Origin: Actinomycetaceae bacterium
GTDB lineage: Bacteria > Actinomycetota > Actinomycetes > Actinomycetales > Actinomycetaceae
NCBI GenBank assembly: GCA_030528145.1
Contig: JAUMZK010000006.1
Span: forward strand, 21,947 to 85,946
Reading direction: 5' to 3'
Length of the DNA stretch: 64,000 bases
Shown: positions 54,163-64,000 of the stretch, in pieces
Layout: each line of letters opens with the position of its first letter
Position numbering within the stretch: position 1 is the first letter of the stretch
Made by a program: the position numbers and the translations under genes
Notes under the pieces: generated by a model
Databases searched by the model: none
The model's input: the letters and a program-made list of their open reading frames with translations, nothing else
What the model was told of the DNA's origin: nothing

Positions 54163-54234
54163 TGGTCTAAGCCAGTAGTACATCAAGCACGAAGTATCTC
54201 CGCGTGAAGCGGAGTTCAAGCCTGCGTACTCGAG

Positions 54235-54307
54235 TGGAGCTAACGGGACTCGAACCCGTAACCCCCTGCTTGCAAAGCAGGTGCGCTACCAATTGCGCCA
54301 TAGCCCC
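54235..54307 (-). tRNA. tRNA-Ala (TGC)
   Basis: Acceptor GGGGCTA pairs with TAGCTCC; anticodon arm CCTGC-TTTGCAA-GCAGG with anticodon TGC; T arm ACGGGTTCGAGTCCCGT. CCA is not encoded. Conserved place after gyrA in actinobacteria, and the right border of the accessory region. Confidence 0.95.
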
Positions 54308-54328
54308 GAAGGTTATGAATTTTGGGAG

Positions 54329-54402
54329 TGGGCTTAGCTGGACTCGAACCAGCGACCTCTTCCTTATCAGGGAAGCGCTCTAACCGACTGAGCTATAAGC
54401 CC
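54329..54402 (-). tRNA. tRNA-Ile (GAT)
   Basis: Acceptor GGGCTTA pairs with TAAGCCC; anticodon arm CTTCC-CTGATAA-GGAAG gives GAT; T arm GCTGGTTCGAGTCCAGC. CCA not encoded. Next to tRNA-Ala, as usual downstream of gyrA. Confidence 0.95.
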
Positions 54403-54540
54403 CCGCGCCATTGGCGCTCTACGAGTTTACGCGAAAACCTTTACTAAATTCAAACCATTATTCTTCTTCGTGTCTCGTCTCACTGCCGAAGGTAAGAAGA
54501 CCGGTGTTCGAGGACAAACCGAGAATTCGTTCTCGCCCCG

Positions 54541-54927
54541 TTATTCGTCTATGAGAGTCAGGCGGATGCCACCAACCAGGGACGCGGCAACATTGTAAAG
54601 AAACGCGCTGACCGTGGCGAAGGCAGTCAACAACAGACAGTTACAGACCGCAATAACCGTGGTTATGCCCAATACGCGCGGCAAACGCATCAGATCAACC
54701 AGGATATTCATACCGCCACCTCCACCGTCAATAGTGTCCATGAAGTTCCTAATGGAACTGAAAACCTGCATCCCGTTCAGCAGCATCCACAAGATCACGG
54801 AAGCAAAAATCAGAATAATACCGAGGGCGAAAGACAACAGGAAGGTCATTTTCATGACCGACCACGGATCCAGGCGAGCCACGGCAAGGTCTACTTGGCG
54901 GGGGCCGTCCTCGTGGGTTTCTTTCAT
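54541..54927 (-). CDS. DUF3566 membrane protein downstream of gyrA
   Basis: 128 residues, two membrane helices (about 28-50 and 85-112) matching DUF3566, an actinobacterial family always found next to gyrA. Function unknown. ATG at 54927; 29 bases after the gyrA stop, so likely co-transcribed. Confidence 0.85.
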   Translation of the reverse strand: MKETHEDGPRQVDLAVARLDPWSVMKMTFLLSFALGIILIFASVILWMLLNGMQVFSSIRNFMDTIDGGGGGMNILVDLMRLPRVLGITTVIAVCNCLLLTAFATVSAFLYNVAASLVGGIRLTLIDE

Positions 54928-54956
54928 TAGGTCTCCTCCACAGTGTCCTATTGCGC

Positions 54957-57656
54957 TTAGTTATTATTTTCTGCTTCTAAACGGCTTTGTGCCACCTGTG
55001 CGGGCGTGTCGCCGTCTGATCTGGGGATAGTTACCGAAGCCTGGGATTTTTCCAAGACGGTGCTTGGTTCGGATTGCTCGGCATTATAGCCACCTTCCGC
55101 GCGTTCTTCGTCAGTTTCGCCCGCGAACCCAATTTCTTCAGCTTCATCTTCAGCTTCAGTTTCCGTGTTACGAGTTATCGCAATGACGTGGTCGCCTTTG
55201 TCCGGACGGCTAAAGATTACGCCTTGAGTAGTGCGCCCAGTTTTGCTGACTTCATCCACGCGAGTACGCACCACCTTACCGCCATGCATGATAACCAGCA
55301 CTTCGTCCTCGTCAGTAACGACGAGGGCGCCTGCTAGCTCCCCGCGTTCTTCCACCAGGTTCGCTACCTTAATTCCCAAACCGCCCCGGCCCTGTACGCG
55401 GTATTCAGCGAGGTCAGTGCGTTTCGCGTACCCGCCTTCGGTAACCACCAACAGGTCAGAGCTGTCTTCGACACGGTGCATATCCAACAAGGAGTCGCCT
55501 TCACGGAACTTCATGCCCGTAACACCACTGGTGGCACGCCCAGTGGGACGCAGCGCTTCGTCCGATGCGGTAAATCGCAACGACTGCCCCTTCCGCGACA
55601 CCAAAATGAGGTCGTCGTCCCCGTCAGCTAGCACTGCTGAAACCAGTTGATCACTGTTGCCGTCTTCGTCCTCGCGCAAATTGATGGCGATAATGCCACC
55701 GGTGCGGTTAGAGTCGTATTCGCTAAGGCGCGTCTTTTTTACCAGACCGCGCGCGGTCGCCAACACCAAGTATTCGGCTTGTTCATAACTATCTAACACC
55801 AGTACTTGGCTAATGTGTTCGTCAGGTTGGAACGCCAGCAGATTGGCGACGTGCTGCCCCTTCGCGTCCCGACCGCCCTCGGGCATTTCGTAAGCCTTTG
55901 CCCGGTAGACGCGCCCAAAATTGGTAAAGAACAACAACCACGCGTGCGTAGTCGTAGTAAAGAAGTGCTCCACCACGTCATCGGTGCGTAGTTGGGCGCC
56001 GCGCACGCCCTTGCCACCGCGCCGTTGGCTGCGGTAAAGGTCAACTTTTGTGCGTTTTACGTAACCGCCACGCGTAATAGTTACCACCACGTCTTCTTGC
56101 GGAATCAGGTCTTCCATAGACATTTCACCGTCAAAAGGCAGGATAGTGGTGCGGCGTTCGTCTCCGAACTTTTCCACAATGCCCGCCAATTCTTCAGACA
56201 CAATGTCGCGTTGACGACCTTCGTTTGCCAAAATGTCACGGTAGTCGGCACATTTAGCGGTAAGTTCTGCGTGTTCGTCAATGATTTTTTGGCGTTCCAA
56301 CGCTGCCAGACGGCGCAATTGCAGTGCCAAGATGGCGTCGGCTTGAATTTCGTCGACGCTCAGTAATTCCATTAGCCCCGTGCGGGCTTCGTCCACCGTG
56401 GGGGAGCGGCGAATCAGCGCAATGACCTCGTCTAACATGTCGAGAGCGGCCAGGTACCCTTGCAAAATATGCAAGCGTTCCAATGCCTTGTTCAGGCGGA
56501 ACTGGGTGCGCCTGCGAATGACTTCCATCTGGTGGTCCACCCAGTGTTTGATGAACCCATCCAAGCTAAGCGTGCGCGGCACTCCATCCACCAGCGCCAA
56601 CATGTTCGCGGGGAAGGAATCTTGCAACTGCGTGCGCTTGTACAAGTTATTTAGTACCACTTTGGCTACTGCGTCCCGTTTGAGGACGATTACCAGGCGT
56701 TGCCCACTGCGACCGGAAGTTTCGTCGCGAATGTCCGCCACCCCACTAATTTGCCCGTCTTTTACCAGGCTGGCAATCTTGGCTGCCAAGTTATCCGGGT
56801 TTACCTGATAGGGCAGTTCGGTCACCACTAGGCATTGGCGTCCGTGAATTTCTTCGACATTTACCACGGCGCGTTGCACTATAGATCCACGTCCAGTGCG
56901 GTAGGCGTCCTCGATACCGCGCCTCCCCAAAATGGTGGCACCGGTGGGGAAGTCCGGTCCTTTAATCCGGGCCATCAACCCGTCCAACAGTTCTTCGCGA
57001 CTCACCTCGGGGTTTTTCAAGTACCACTGAATACCGTCGTTTAGTTCCCGTAAGTTGTGCGGCGGAATGCGCGTGGCCATGCCCACCGCAATACCTTCAG
57101 AACCATTGGCTAAAAGCGCTGGGAAGCGCGCGGGCAACACCACGGGTTCGCGCATGCGCCCATCGTAGTTGTCCATAAAATCGACGGTGTCTTCGTCAAT
57201 ATCCCGCACCATTTCCATGGCCAGAGGCGCCATTTTACATTCGGTATAACGCGGCGCCGCCGGCCCGAGGTTACCAGGTGAACCAAAATTACCCTGCCCT
57301 GCCACCAACGGGTAGCGCATAGACCAGGGCTGTACCAAACGCGCCAAAGCATCGTATACGGCAGCGTCCCCGTGCGGGTGGTAGTGCCCCATGACATCCC
57401 CAACCACGCGCATGCATTTGGAAAAGACAGAATTGGGGCGGTACCCGCCGTCGTACATGGTGTACAAAATGCGACGGTGAACCGGTTTGAAGCCGTCACG
57501 AACATCCGGCAAGGCGCGCCCCACAATAACGGACATTGCGTAATCCAGATAGGATTTTTGCATTTCGTTTTCGAGGTCGACGCCCAGGATGCGCCCTCCG
57601 GCTTCGGTTTCCCTCATATCACCGGTGTACAGGTCTTTTTCAAAGTTTTCAGCCAT
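54957..57656 (-). CDS. gyrA: DNA gyrase subunit A
   Basis: 899 residues. Active-site Tyr137 in [10 protein letters not shown]; quinolone region [17 protein letters not shown] carries Ala98 where E. coli has Ser83 and retains Asp102 (E. coli Asp87). C-terminal beta-pinwheel with several GxxG repeats and a [10 protein letters not shown] gyrase box-like element, and an acidic tail. Introduces negative supercoils with GyrB; start ATG at 57656. Confidence 0.97.
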   Translation of the reverse strand: MAENFEKDLYTGDMRETEAGGRILGVDLENEMQKSYLDYAMSVIVGRALPDVRDGFKPVHRRILYTMYDGGYRPNSVFSKCMRVVGDVMGHYHPHGDAAVYDALARLVQPWSMRYPLVAGQGNFGSPGNLGPAAPRYTECKMAPLAMEMVRDIDEDTVDFMDNYDGRMREPVVLPARFPALLANGSEGIAVGMATRIPPHNLRELNDGIQWYLKNPEVSREELLDGLMARIKGPDFPTGATILGRRGIEDAYRTGRGSIVQRAVVNVEEIHGRQCLVVTELPYQVNPDNLAAKIASLVKDGQISGVADIRDETSGRSGQRLVIVLKRDAVAKVVLNNLYKRTQLQDSFPANMLALVDGVPRTLSLDGFIKHWVDHQMEVIRRRTQFRLNKALERLHILQGYLAALDMLDEVIALIRRSPTVDEARTGLMELLSVDEIQADAILALQLRRLAALERQKIIDEHAELTAKCADYRDILANEGRQRDIVSEELAGIVEKFGDERRTTILPFDGEMSMEDLIPQEDVVVTITRGGYVKRTKVDLYRSQRRGGKGVRGAQLRTDDVVEHFFTTTTHAWLLFFTNFGRVYRAKAYEMPEGGRDAKGQHVANLLAFQPDEHISQVLVLDSYEQAEYLVLATARGLVKKTRLSEYDSNRTGGIIAINLREDEDGNSDQLVSAVLADGDDDLILVSRKGQSLRFTASDEALRPTGRATSGVTGMKFREGDSLLDMHRVEDSSDLLVVTEGGYAKRTDLAEYRVQGRGGLGIKVANLVEERGELAGALVVTDEDEVLVIMHGGKVVRTRVDEVSKTGRTTQGVIFSRPDKGDHVIAITRNTETEAEDEAEEIGFAGETDEERAEGGYNAEQSEPSTVLEKSQASVTIPRSDGDTPAQVAQSRLEAENNN

Positions 57657-57665
57657 GATTTCCTT

Positions 57666-59714
<2,049 letters not shown>

Positions 59715-59836
59715 TTATCCCTCACTTGTTGGTAAATTGCCTTACCATTCTACCGCGTTTTCGCCTTTTCATTGGGCGCCCGTAGCCCCCTACTCAAAAG
59801 GGGAGCGAACCGTCTCTATGCGGGTTTTTCCACGTC

Positions 59837-60352
59837 TCACCCGTAAGTGTCGCGCGGTCCACGTCCTGGAACTGATCGCGGTCCTTTTTTCCATGAGGGC
59901 GCCGCCGGGGCCAGCACTGTCACTTCCGTTATTATTCCCGCCCCCACGTGGTCGTCGATTTTATTTAGTAGCAGGGGAATTTCCATTCGCAGGGCAGTGG
60001 CCCACGCCGTCGAGGTAGCGCGCAGTATCAGCCGGGGTGGGTCGACCGTTTCCACGTGGGCGTGCGCGCATATGTGGGGCCCGGCAATTTGTGGCCATTT
60101 GGCTTCTACCATGGCACTTTGCAGGTTTGCGGACCAAGCCTGGGCCAATATTCGGGTTATCCCGCCAATTTTTTGGGGATCGCGCGAACTGGGGTAGGGG
60201 CTGGATCCGCCGCGTCTGTCGGTGGGATGGGCGCGTTTTTCGCGTAGTTTTTTGAGGGTGGCGGCAGACACGCGCGCGTCCCCCCGGTCCCAGGCGTCTT
60301 GCTGGGCGCGGGCGAGGGCTTCTTTGGCTATGCGGGCGCCCTCGCTAGTCAT
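59837..60352 (-). CDS. dciA: DciA-family (DUF721) helicase loader
   Basis: 171 residues. Basic N-terminal helix then the DUF721 core WSANLQSAMVEAKWPQIAGP and LRATSTAWATALRME. DciA-type proteins assist loading of DnaB in bacteria without DnaC. Its ATG overlaps the recF stop by eight bases. Confidence 0.85.
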   Translation of the reverse strand: MTSEGARIAKEALARAQQDAWDRGDARVSAATLKKLREKRAHPTDRRGGSSPYPSSRDPQKIGGITRILAQAWSANLQSAMVEAKWPQIAGPHICAHAHVETVDPPRLILRATSTAWATALRMEIPLLLNKIDDHVGAGIITEVTVLAPAAPSWKKGPRSVPGRGPRDTYG

Positions 60353-61520
60353 GGTTAATCACCGTGCCGCCCTCGGTCTTGGTAACAGTGAAAATGGTGA
60401 CTTCATTGAGGGGCGGCAGATCGTCGGTTACGGCCGCAGTAATTACTACTTGTTCGCAGGCGGTTATCACTTTCGCTAGGGCGCCACGCCGGTCGGCGTC
60501 TAGTTCGGCAAAAACATCGTCTAAAATTAATATCGGTTCCCCAATTTCTTCTTTAAGGTAAGCAAATTCTGCAAGACGAAGGGCGAGGGCGCAAGACCAG
60601 GTTTCCCCGTGCGATGCGTATCCGCGTACCGGCATTTGTCCCAGATATATTCCCATTTCGTCGCGGTGGGCACCAACCAGATTGCGTCCTCGGATTAATT
60701 CTTCACTACGTACAGCGCGTAAAGTTCGAGTAAGTTTTTTGTAAGTTTCGTCCTCGTCGTATAGGTCTGCGCGGTCGTAAGCGACAGCGGTGTCGGCGGG
60801 GCGCGGCGGCGGAAAGTATTTGTCCAGGCTACTTTCGTAGGCGATGAAGGCAGGTGCGCTTTCGGGGGCGACTGACTGGTAAGCGCCAGAGAGCAGGGGG
60901 CGCAGCTGGTCAATCAGGCGGGCGCGAGCGCATATTATGCGACTGGCGGCGCGGGCCAAGTGTTGGTCCCACACGTCCAGCGTGGTCAAGTCGGTGGCGC
61001 GTCCCATTTTGAGGACGGCGGCGCGCTGGCGTAACAATTTCTCGTGTTCCGCCATGACCCCCGCCAATACGGGTTGTAATTGCACCAAGATTCGGTCCAG
61101 AAAGCGGCGCCGACCGCCCGGTTCACCCTTGACAATTTGCAGGTCTTCAGGGGCAAAAACAACGGTTTTGACAATGCCCAGGATTTCACGCGGCACAACT
61201 TTACCCCGGTTCAGGCGCGCCCGGTTGGCTTTGCCGCGCACTATTTCTAGCTCTAGCAGACGGTCGCGTTCGCCCTCGACAGCGCGGGCACGAATTACGG
61301 CTGCACCCGCAACTTTTTCCCCTGGGTTCCCCAGGCGCACCAAGGCGGTCGCGGCGCCCACCCGATGCGACGTAAAAGTGGACAAGTAAGCCAGGGCTTC
61401 CACCAGATTGGTTTTTCCCTGACCGTTTGCGCCCAAAAAAACGTTTATTCCCGTTTTCAACTGGACTACGGCATGTTTGTAAGACCGGTAGTCGTCGAGG
61501 GCGAAGTCCGTTACATGCAC
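60345..61520 (-). CDS. recF: Recombination protein RecF
   Basis: 391 residues. ATP-binding GANGQGKTNLVEAL (31-44), PEDLQIVKGEPGGRRRFLD (about 123), signature HGETWSCALALRLAEF and Walker B LILDDVFAELDADR. Repair of gapped DNA. ATG at 61520 directly abuts the dnaN stop. Confidence 0.96.
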   Translation of the reverse strand: MHVTDFALDDYRSYKHAVVQLKTGINVFLGANGQGKTNLVEALAYLSTFTSHRVGAATALVRLGNPGEKVAGAAVIRARAVEGERDRLLELEIVRGKANRARLNRGKVVPREILGIVKTVVFAPEDLQIVKGEPGGRRRFLDRILVQLQPVLAGVMAEHEKLLRQRAAVLKMGRATDLTTLDVWDQHLARAASRIICARARLIDQLRPLLSGAYQSVAPESAPAFIAYESSLDKYFPPPRPADTAVAYDRADLYDEDETYKKLTRTLRAVRSEELIRGRNLVGAHRDEMGIYLGQMPVRGYASHGETWSCALALRLAEFAYLKEEIGEPILILDDVFAELDADRRGALAKVITACEQVVITAAVTDDLPPLNEVTIFTVTKTEGGTVINHD

Positions 61521-62639
61521 CTAAATCCCGTACCGGATGGGCATCAGCAAGTACCGGTAGTCGCCTTGTTCGGCGCCGGCTGGTTCTTCTTGTCCTGTCA
61601 TAACTGCAGGTTTTGCCGAATGTGTGAATGCCATGCGCACATAGGGAGTGTCCAGGGCGGTCAAACCGTCCAATAGGTAGTGGGGGTTGAAGGCGGTCTG
61701 AATGGTTTCGCCCTCTAAATGAGCGGGCAGGTCTTCGCGGGCGCGCGCGTCCTCACCGCGACCGGCTTCTAAAGTTAGCCGCCCCATCTCGAAAGTAAGA
61801 CGCACCGCCGTGTTGCGGTCGGTTACCAAGGACACGCGTTTTAAGGCGGACTGCATGGCGGCGCGGTCCACCACCGCATGGGTGGAAGTTTCTTCAGGAA
61901 ACAGGCGTTTTACCGGCGGGTAGTCGCCTTCGGTGACTTGGCTGGTCATGCGACGTCCGCCCTGTTCCAGCCCGATCAGTTGCCCTTCGCCGAGGGCGAT
62001 GCGGGCTTCGCCGCCTCCCGCCAAGGATTTTGTCATCTCGCTGAGCATTTTTGAACGCACGAGGGCGCCCGCCTGGTATTCGTCACTGGCTGGCTGCCAC
62101 GGTATGTCCCGTTGCGCCAGACGGTAGCGGTCAGTTGCCAGCAAAGTCAAAGTGTTGCCGTTAAATTCGCAGTTGATGGTGGAAAGCATAGGCAAAGTGT
62201 CGTCGCGGGAGGCAGCCAGGGAAACTTGGGCTACTGCGCGCGCCAGCTCAGCGGAATCAATAGTGCCAACTGTTTGGGGTACGTCTGGTAGTGCCGGATA
62301 GTCGTCCAACGGCATGGTTATCAGTGAGAAATCGGCAGAACCGCAGCGAATCCGTACGTTTTGTTCGTCTAAAGTAACGTCCACTGGTTTGGCGGGCAGC
62401 GACTTACAAATATCAGCTAAAAGTCGCCCGGAAACTAACGCTTCACCGGTCTGCTCAACACTGACTTCAATTACGGCCCGCGCCGAAGTTTCGTAATCAA
62501 ACGAAGACAACACCAAAGTAGAATTTTCGGCACAAAGACGTACCCCTGCCAGTACTGGTACGGCGGGGCGTTGCGGCAGCGTCCTTGCAGTCCAAGTTAC
62601 TGCGTCAGCTAACACATCGCGATCTACCCGAAATTTCAC
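61521..62639 (-). CDS. dnaN: DNA polymerase III beta clamp
   Basis: 372 residues, three beta-clamp domains, conserved LATDRYRLAQRDI and C-terminal YRYLLMPIRYG. Sliding clamp of the replisome. Directly follows oriC, ATG at 62639. Confidence 0.97.
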   Translation of the reverse strand: MKFRVDRDVLADAVTWTARTLPQRPAVPVLAGVRLCAENSTLVLSSFDYETSARAVIEVSVEQTGEALVSGRLLADICKSLPAKPVDVTLDEQNVRIRCGSADFSLITMPLDDYPALPDVPQTVGTIDSAELARAVAQVSLAASRDDTLPMLSTINCEFNGNTLTLLATDRYRLAQRDIPWQPASDEYQAGALVRSKMLSEMTKSLAGGGEARIALGEGQLIGLEQGGRRMTSQVTEGDYPPVKRLFPEETSTHAVVDRAAMQSALKRVSLVTDRNTAVRLTFEMGRLTLEAGRGEDARAREDLPAHLEGETIQTAFNPHYLLDGLTALDTPYVRMAFTHSAKPAVMTGQEEPAGAEQGDYRYLLMPIRYGI

Positions 62640-63029
62640 TTTGTTCCCCCTTGGCGAGTCGGCTTGACGCCTCTACTCTATTTGACCTACGGGCTATCTC
62701 ACAAAAGAACCACAGTTTTGCCACGCCCGTTTTGTAATTCGTTCGCCCTGCTTAACTATAGAGATTTAATTTAATCATCATCATAGGTCCTGTGAATACT
62801 GTGGAAAACCCAACTTTTCGTTGCTATTTCGCCATTTTATTTGAGGACGAAAAGGTGGACCGCACTGTGGACCGAGCTGCGTCCTTGTGAATTGAAAACT
62901 TTTAGTATTTTCTTCTCCCCAACGCCCACAAAGTTATCCACATATTTGGATAAACGGCCCACAGTTTTCCACAAGAGTTTCCACAATTGGGGATAATGTG
63001 CATTATATTCAGCAAAAGTGTGCCGAAAC
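62640..63029. other. oriC: Chromosomal replication origin oriC
   Basis: The 390-base dnaA-dnaN spacer carries an exact DnaA box TTATCCACA at 62934-62942 and further boxes TTTTCCACA (62965-62973), GTTTCCACA (62977-62985), TGTGGAAAA (62800-62808), TTTGGATAA (62945) and GGGGATAA (62989). An AT-rich stretch, GAGATTTAATTTAATCATCA at 62761, is a candidate unwinding element. One GAGGRCG copy at about 62843. Confidence 0.85.
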
Positions 63030-64000
63030 CTACCCTCTTCGAGCCTTTAATTTCACCCGATTAGTTAGTTCTGTCACGTGGTTGTAAACGTGCGGTTTTG
63101 ATTTCATTTGGTCAGTTATTTTTCGCTGTGCGTGCATAACCGTAGTGTGATCCCTGCCCCCAAATTCCGCGCCAATCTTTGGCAGCGACAAAGTGGTTAA
63201 TTCGCGACACAGATACATTGCGATTTGTCTGGCTTCAGTAATGGTACGGGATCGGTCCGAGCTGCATAATTGTTCAACCGTTACGTTAAAGTAATCCGCA
63301 GTTTGCACTTTTATTAGCGCCGGTGTTACTTCGTTATCTTCGGTATCGGAAACAATATCTTTCAAAACCATCTGGGCTAAAGACACGTTAACTGGGGAAT
63401 CCGAAAGTGAAGCAAAAGCGGTAACACGTAAGAGGGCGCCCTCAAGTTCGCGAATATTCATGGCGAAACGCGAAGCAATGTAAGCCAAAGTTTCATCATC
63501 AACCAGCAAGTGTTCTGCCTGCGCTTTCTTGCGCAAAATGGCGATGCGTGTTTCTAAATCTGGCGGCTGAACATCGGTCATCAAACCCATTTCAAAGCGG
63601 GACCGCATCCGTTCTTCGAATCCGTCCAAGTTTTTGGGCGGTACATCCGAAGTGATAACCACTTGTTTGTCGGCGTTATATAAGGTGTTGAAGGTATGAA
63701 AGAACTCTTCTACAGTTTGTTCCTTGCCTTGCAAAAACTGGATGTCGTCTACTAGCAGTACGTCAATGTTGCGGTAGCGTTTTTGGAATTCTTCGGCGCG
63801 ACCTGCAGAAATGGAATTAATGAAGTCGTTAGTAAATTCTTCGGAATTGACGTAACGCACCTTTATAGCGGGAAACAGGTTCAAAGCGTAGTGCCCAATG
63901 GCGTGCAACAAGTGGGTTTTGCCCAGCCCGCTGCCACCGTAAATAAACAGGGGATTGTAGGCTTTCGCCGGAGTTTCGGCGGCGGCTGTGGCGGCTGCGT
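63030..64000 (-). CDS. dnaA: Chromosomal replication initiator DnaA (5' part outside window)
   Basis: C-terminal 323 residues; the start lies beyond 64000. Walker [13 protein letters not shown] (codons near 63930), Walker [11 protein letters not shown], sensor regions, and domain IV DNA-binding [20 protein letters not shown]. Initiates replication at the adjacent oriC. The coding sequence extends beyond the right edge. Confidence 0.97.
   Translation of the reverse strand, partial: AAATAAAETPAKAYNPLFIYGGSGLGKTHLLHAIGHYALNLFPAIKVRYVNSEEFTNDFINSISAGRAEEFQKRYRNIDVLLVDDIQFLQGKEQTVEEFFHTFNTLYNADKQVVITSDVPPKNLDGFEERMRSRFEMGLMTDVQPPDLETRIAILRKKAQAEHLLVDDETLAYIASRFAMNIRELEGALLRVTAFASLSDSPVNVSLAQMVLKDIVSDTEDNEVTPALIKVQTADYFNVTVEQLCSSDRSRTITEARQIAMYLCRELTTLSLPKIGAEFGGRDHTTVMHAQRKITDQMKSKPHVYNHVTELTNRVKLKARRG

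Noticed and set aside
54235..54307. Phage attachment site within tRNA-Ala
   Set aside because: No duplicated copy of the tRNA-Ala 3' end was found near the other border of the accessory region (48.2 kb), so integration there cannot be supported.

Overview
The window comes from an actinobacterium of moderate GC content, most likely in the Actinomycetaceae (Mobiluncus/Varibaculum-like; genus not proven). Evidence: WhiB protein, GlxR-type Crp, DUF3566 downstream of gyrA, DUF4244 Flp-type pilin, group-I-length xylose isomerase, and the gene order dnaA-oriC-dnaN-recF-dciA-gyrB-gyrA-DUF3566-tRNA-Ile-tRNA-Ala. The chromosomal origin lies near the right end, between dnaA (partial) and dnaN, so replication runs leftward through nearly the whole window and minus-strand genes are co-directional with it.

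Layout, left to right. 0.15-5.2 kb: a minus-strand Flp/Tad pilus operon (CpaE/Ssd-like, TadA, a fused TadB/TadC, Flp-like pilin, two TadE-like proteins). 5.2-8.7 kb: three membrane proteins (one frameshifted) and an alpha/beta hydrolase lacking its nucleophile. 9.1-14.5 kb: a block resembling the M. tuberculosis crp-nth-DUF4177-whiB4-ponA2-phosphoesterase region, including a 52-residue DUF4177 gene. 14.6-19.2 kb: tRNA-Pro and a UgpABEC-like sugar-phosphate ABC transporter. 19.2-19.75 kb: decayed kdpD/kdpE. 19.8-25.5 kb: TetR regulator, MHS-family MFS transporter, EamA exporter, arginine amidinotransferase and catabolic-type ornithine carbamoyltransferase. 26.2-33.5 kb: dnaB, a DnaA-box cluster, MATE pump, zinc alcohol dehydrogenase, Cof-type HAD phosphatase, KtrB/KtrA potassium uptake. 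33.5-35.2 kb: rpsF-ssb-rpsR-rplI. 35.3-38.6 kb: class A PBP and a secreted trypsin-like protease behind a Fur-type operator. 38.8-40.5 kb: gene relics. 40.6-48.2 kb: a complete xylose locus (ABC transporter, xylB, xylA, ROK repressor) whose binding-protein gene carries a frameshift in its signal peptide.

48.3-54.1 kb is a mobile patchwork next to tRNA-Ala: an inactive IS3-family element, a frameshifted HK97-like capsid gene, an iteron-like array, the tail of a P4-type primase, and an apparently intact NgoMIV-like restriction-modification pair followed by a serine recombinase. 54.2 kb to the end is the conserved replication-origin block.

The most striking global signal is a short oriented motif, GAGGRCG (usually CGAGGRCG). 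A hand scan found about 150 copies on both strands against roughly 16 expected by chance, with marked depletion in the xylose and mobile regions. It behaves like a DNA-uptake, Chi-like or chromosome-architecture word and appears undescribed for this lineage as far as I know; the Tad pilus locus in the same window makes the uptake hypothesis attractive but unproven.
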